DNA of 37,329 nucleotides from Bacteroidales bacterium. GTDB lineage: Bacteria; Bacteroidota; Bacteroidia; Bacteroidales; UBA932. The translations under genes were made by a program, and so were the position numbers. This document shows, piece by piece, positions 35,014 to 37,329 of this stretch (position 1 is the stretch's first letter; each line of letters opens with the position of its first letter). The DNA lies in NCBI GenBank assembly GCA_024398075.1, contig JAKSJM010000026.1, positions 1 through 37,329 on the forward strand, given 5' to 3'. The notes beneath the pieces are model-generated. The model made no database searches, was not told the origin of the DNA, and worked only from the letters and a program-made list of their open reading frames with translations.

Positions 35014-35934
35014 CTATTCTCTTTCAGATTTTCCTACGACCGACCGGATGACCTCAGGAGAAAGCCCAAGACTTGCCAGCTTCTCTGCGACATCGTTAAG
35101 CGCAGATTCACGCCCTTCAGCGCGTCCTTCTGCATGACCTTTCGCACGTCCTTCCGAATAGCCTTCGTCAAAGCCCTCCTCACGGGCGCCGTCCATGTGG
35201 TACTCGTAGTCGGTCTCGCTCATGATGGATTTCATGTAGTCGTCTCGCATGTCTGTATTCATTCTTGAGGTGTCTGCTTCGTGGAATAGACGCTCCAGAA
35301 GCGGGTCGCCGAGGTTCTCGGGAACCCCCGCGCAGTCCGCCATCTCCATCAGCACGTATGCCAGTTTCTCCACAAATGGGGTGCTCGCGTCTATATCATC
35401 CAAACTGCCACCAAATTTAGGCAACTCCACGAAGATTTGCAAGAGCTTGTCGTTGCGCACGACCGTTGATACCTCATCGATGTCACACAGGGACAGACGA
35501 ATCGGGGTGCGTCCCACCGAGCAGAACACCGGGTCGCCCACGAACGCAAGGAAGATCGTCTTGCCTATCCTGTAGTTCTTCTCGCTCGAGTTCACGAAAT
35601 GCTCCAGTACCGCAGCTGACGTATACACCAGCGAGCGGTCCAGAAACGCCTTTCTCGCGTAGTTCTGCATCTCTATCACTGCAATGCTCCCGTCATGCAT
35701 CCGGCAGAACACGTCGAAACTCGCGTCCTTCATCTTGCCCACCGGGATCGTGACGTCGCGCGGGAGGTACTCCACGCTCTCGATGTCAAGTTCAGGAAGA
35801 AGTCCACGGAGGACGCCCAGCAGCAGGTCCTTGTTTCTCTCGGTTCCAAGAAGATGCTTGAAACCCCAGTCAGAGGTCGGATAGATGTACCACTGGTTCT
35901 CGTCATAGACGAAATGGCGATATTTCCTAGCCAT
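35014..35934 (-). CDS. Rpn / PD-(D/E)XK nuclease-family transposase protein
   Basis: This 306-residue protein belongs to the recombination-promoting nuclease (Rpn) / PD-(D/E)XK transposase family. It opens with a SDWGFKHLLG motif (21-30) and has a nuclease core with Asp74 and Glu88-x-Gln90 (IEMQ). The C-terminal tail has the family's Glu-Gly-Arg-rich low-complexity stretch (about 255-277). Relatives nick or cut DNA and are often present in many copies per genome. I chose the ATG followed by ARKYRHFVYD; the frame stays open 21 codons upstream but that part has no family resemblance. It is not functionally linked to the sugar locus and its presence marks a recombination-prone boundary. Confidence 0.88.
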   Translation of the reverse strand: MARKYRHFVYDENQWYIYPTSDWGFKHLLGTERNKDLLLGVLRGLLPELDIESVEYLPRDVTIPVGKMKDASFDVFCRMHDGSIAVIEMQNYARKAFLDRSLVYTSAAVLEHFVNSSEKNYRIGKTIFLAFVGDPVFCSVGRTPIRLSLCDIDEVSTVVRNDKLLQIFVELPKFGGSLDDIDASTPFVEKLAYVLMEMADCAGVPENLGDPLLERLFHEADTSRMNTDMRDDYMKSIMSETDYEYHMDGAREEGFDEGYSEGRAKGHAEGRAEGRESALNDVAEKLASLGLSPEVIRSVVGKSERE

Positions 35935-35941
35935 TGTAATT

Positions 35942-36101
35942 GATATTATGGGTTTGACTTCCCGGCAGGCACGATGTGCCCCCGGCTCCGCTGTCATTCA
36001 CCCACAATATCATCGAAAGTGCCGGGCTGTGCCCCAACCCCTCGGACCTGTCCCTCGCATGACGGGAACAGGTACAGCCATGGCTCCATCGCTACTGGAG
36101 C
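35942..36101. other. Structured non-coding stretch upstream of the Rpn-type gene
   Basis: The gap 35935-36230 has no convincing gene but several inverted repeats. An outer stem (35942-35953 with 36000-36011) has one mismatch in 12. Inside it lies GGCAC-GAT-GTGCC (35969-35981). Then come CCTGTCCC (36047-36054) with GGGAACAGG (36064-36072), and GCTCCA (36083-36088) with TGGAGC (36096-36101). A palindrome AGCCATGGCT lies at 36076-36085. It could be a leader RNA of the nuclease gene or a dispersed repeat attached to it. The rest to 36230 shows nothing I can name. Confidence 0.45.
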
Positions 36102-36230
36102 ATTCGGCAAACTCGGGCTCCCCCACAGCAGGGTACGAAAATCACAACACCCGAAGAGTCTAGCGCTATCATTGAACTATGAAACAAATATAATGAAATA
36201 GCCGCATTTACGATTATCTTCATCAAACAT

Positions 36231-36983
36231 TTATTTCAGAAATTCCTTTATCACCTGATTGTATTTCTCCCGAGATAATTCTATATCTATCTCTGGCTCT
36301 AAAATCACATGTCCTTTCCCTAATAGTCCACAATAAAACTTCCTCACTGCAGACACATTCAGAATCCATTGCCTCGATATCTTTTTGAATTGCATAGAAT
36401 CCAATCTCTCAGACACGTCCTTCAGGCTCATCCCTAACACAAAGTCTTTTCCATCCTTCATATAGCATATCACGACCTTGTCCGTCGTGTTTATGCATGA
36501 AATATTATTGATATCAATAGGAACCACTTCCTCCCCTCTTCTGACAAACAGTCTTGAAGGAAACTGTCTTTCATTTGTGCCCACTCCATCTATGATCTGC
36601 GACATCATCTCTGGCACCTCATCCGTTTTTATCAAAGTATCATACTTATCAAAAACTGCGGACAAAGACTCCAGAGTGACAGGTTTCAGAAGGTAATGTA
36701 AAGAATTATACTGAAACGCCTTGATGGCATAGTCATCAAAAGCTGTAATAAAAACGATGGGGCTCTTAACATGAATCTGATGGAAAATCTCAAACGAAAT
36801 GCCATCTATCAGACGAATGTCAGAAAAAACAATATCAGGTTCCGAATTCTTGCGAAACCATTCAACTGATTCGATTACTCCTGTAAGGCTAGCCACGACC
36901 TCAATGTCGTCACGCACCTCATATAACAGAGACTCAAGATGCTCCGCAAACAAGGCCTCATCCTCAATTATTACTGCCCTCAT
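36231..36983 (-). CDS. LytTR-family response regulator
   Basis: This is a 250-residue response regulator of the LytR/AlgR type. The receiver domain (about 1-120) has Glu7-Asp8, the phosphate-accepting Asp55 (VFSDIRL), Thr80-Ala81 and Lys100-Pro101. The LytTR DNA-binding domain covers about 142-250 (FVRRGEEVVPIDINNISCI, then ISRQWILNVSAVRKF). Partners are usually histidine kinases of the LytS/YehU type encoded next door; none is seen on this strand. An 18-bp palindrome lies about 31 bp upstream of the start and could be an operator. The gene is more A+T rich than the sugar locus. No evident link to mannan use. Confidence 0.93.
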   Translation of the reverse strand: MRAVIIEDEALFAEHLESLLYEVRDDIEVVASLTGVIESVEWFRKNSEPDIVFSDIRLIDGISFEIFHQIHVKSPIVFITAFDDYAIKAFQYNSLHYLLKPVTLESLSAVFDKYDTLIKTDEVPEMMSQIIDGVGTNERQFPSRLFVRRGEEVVPIDINNISCINTTDKVVICYMKDGKDFVLGMSLKDVSERLDSMQFKKISRQWILNVSAVRKFYCGLLGKGHVILEPEIDIELSREKYNQVIKEFLK

Positions 36984-37014
36984 AAAAACTATTACTCCGT
37001 TATTGTTTCTATTG

Positions 37015-37032
37015 GGTCAATGCACATTGACC
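37015..37032. promoter_or_regulatory. 18-bp palindrome upstream of the response regulator
   Basis: GGTCAATG-CA-CATTGACC is a perfect inverted repeat with a 2-base centre, 31 bp before the response-regulator start and between it and the rightward gene at 37188. It has the size and symmetry of a dimeric repressor site, possibly autoregulatory. Confidence 0.45.
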
Positions 37033-37075
37033 GGTGTAAATAAAAAGATAATAATCCTATATCCAATCTGGACGG

Positions 37076-37134
37076 CATCACACTAAAGTAGGTATTTCGT
37101 ACCACCGACATAAAATACCTACTTTAGTGTGATG
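37076..37134. repeat. Perfect 22-bp inverted repeat with 15-base loop
   Basis: Arms at 37076-37097 and 37113-37134 are exact reverse complements. The stem begins CATCACACTAAAG and encloses 15 bases. On the plus strand it is followed by TTTT, so it could terminate a short rightward transcript, but it lies between divergent genes, about 53 bp before the ATG at 37188, where a terminator is unexpected. Other options are a folded leader of the rightward gene or an element end. Confidence 0.75.
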
Positions 37135-37187
37135 TTTTCCAAGAAAAACTCACTAGCTTAGCAACACATAACTAAACTGAAATCCTC

Positions 37188-37329
37188 ATGACTGACATAA
37201 ACAAGTTTCTTTCCAATAACAGGGAGCCAGAGTCTTTTGGCGAAGCCAGCTTGAATCTGCTGATTGCAGCAGTCGACGCCAGCTCACGTCTGAATAATCA
37301 AAGCGCAATCCTTATTGACTTTGACAAGC
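37188..37329 (+). CDS. N-terminal fragment of an unidentified cytoplasmic protein
   Basis: From the ATG at 37188 the frame stays open to the window edge (47 codons), starting MTDINKFLSNNREPES and continuing through LNLLIAAVDASSRLNNQSAILIDFD. There is no signal peptide. The helix then strand pattern with ILIDFD resembles the start of a PAS-like sensor or regulator domain, which would fit its place opposite a response regulator, but the fragment is too short to assign. Confidence 0.5.
   Translation, partial: MTDINKFLSNNREPESFGEASLNLLIAAVDASSRLNNQSAILIDFDK

Noticed and set aside
35935-36201. Plus-strand open frames upstream of the Rpn-type gene
   Set aside because: The 71- and 75-codon frames overlap each other in a stretch full of inverted repeats and have no recognisable domain.

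Overview
The window comes from a member of the phylum Bacteroidota, almost certainly order Bacteroidales and probably a gut or rumen fibre degrader. The reasons are two SusC/SusD pairs, surface lipoproteins with DUF1735, BACON and fimbrillin-like domains, TAnnTTTG-type promoter elements, almost no Shine-Dalgarno sequences, and operons packed with signal-peptide-bearing glycoside hydrolases. I cannot name the genus. Coding regions of the locus are moderately G+C rich with C- or G-ending codons by eye, while the regulator genes and the right edge look more A+T rich.

Bases 1030-34596 form one polysaccharide utilisation locus (PUL), built as two divergent operons around an AraC-family regulator (21010-21885). 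The minus-strand operon, read from 20900 down to about 1030, encodes: a putative surface glycan-binding lipoprotein, a BACON-GH26 endo-mannanase lipoprotein, SusC, SusD, a second SusC that lacks the N-terminal extension and TonB box, a second SusD, a DUF1735 lipoprotein, a DUF5060-GH5-like hydrolase, two GH2 enzymes (one a clear beta-mannosidase), and a small unknown protein. The plus-strand operon, 22001-34596, encodes: a GH30 hydrolase, an esterase-GH26 fusion, a large binding lipoprotein with a fimbrillin-like N-terminus and two tandem binding-like modules, a GH130 mannosylglucose phosphorylase, an aldo/keto reductase, a third GH2 enzyme with an N-terminal FN3-like domain, and a second DUF5060-GH5-like hydrolase.

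The best reading is uptake and breakdown of an acetylated beta-mannan or glucomannan. Surface GH26 enzymes and the esterase cut and deacetylate the chain, binding lipoproteins and SusCD import the fragments, periplasmic GH2/GH5/GH30 enzymes trim them, and GH130 phosphorolyses Man-Glc in the cytoplasm. No alpha-galactosidase, cellobiose 2-epimerase or inner-membrane sugar transporter is seen here, so the set is not self-sufficient.

Both downstream ends of the locus are bracketed by tandem repeats with internal inverted repeats: nine 72-bp units (1-646), a long imperfect stem (662-780) and three units of about 85 bp (795-1018) on the left, and a 102-bp array (34620-34953) plus a strong hairpin (34955-35004) on the right. 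Beyond the right edge lie an Rpn/PD-(D/E)XK transposase-family nuclease gene, a structured non-coding stretch, a LytTR response regulator, and the first codons of an unidentified plus-strand gene behind a perfect 22-bp inverted repeat. I saw no tRNA, rRNA or CRISPR array.
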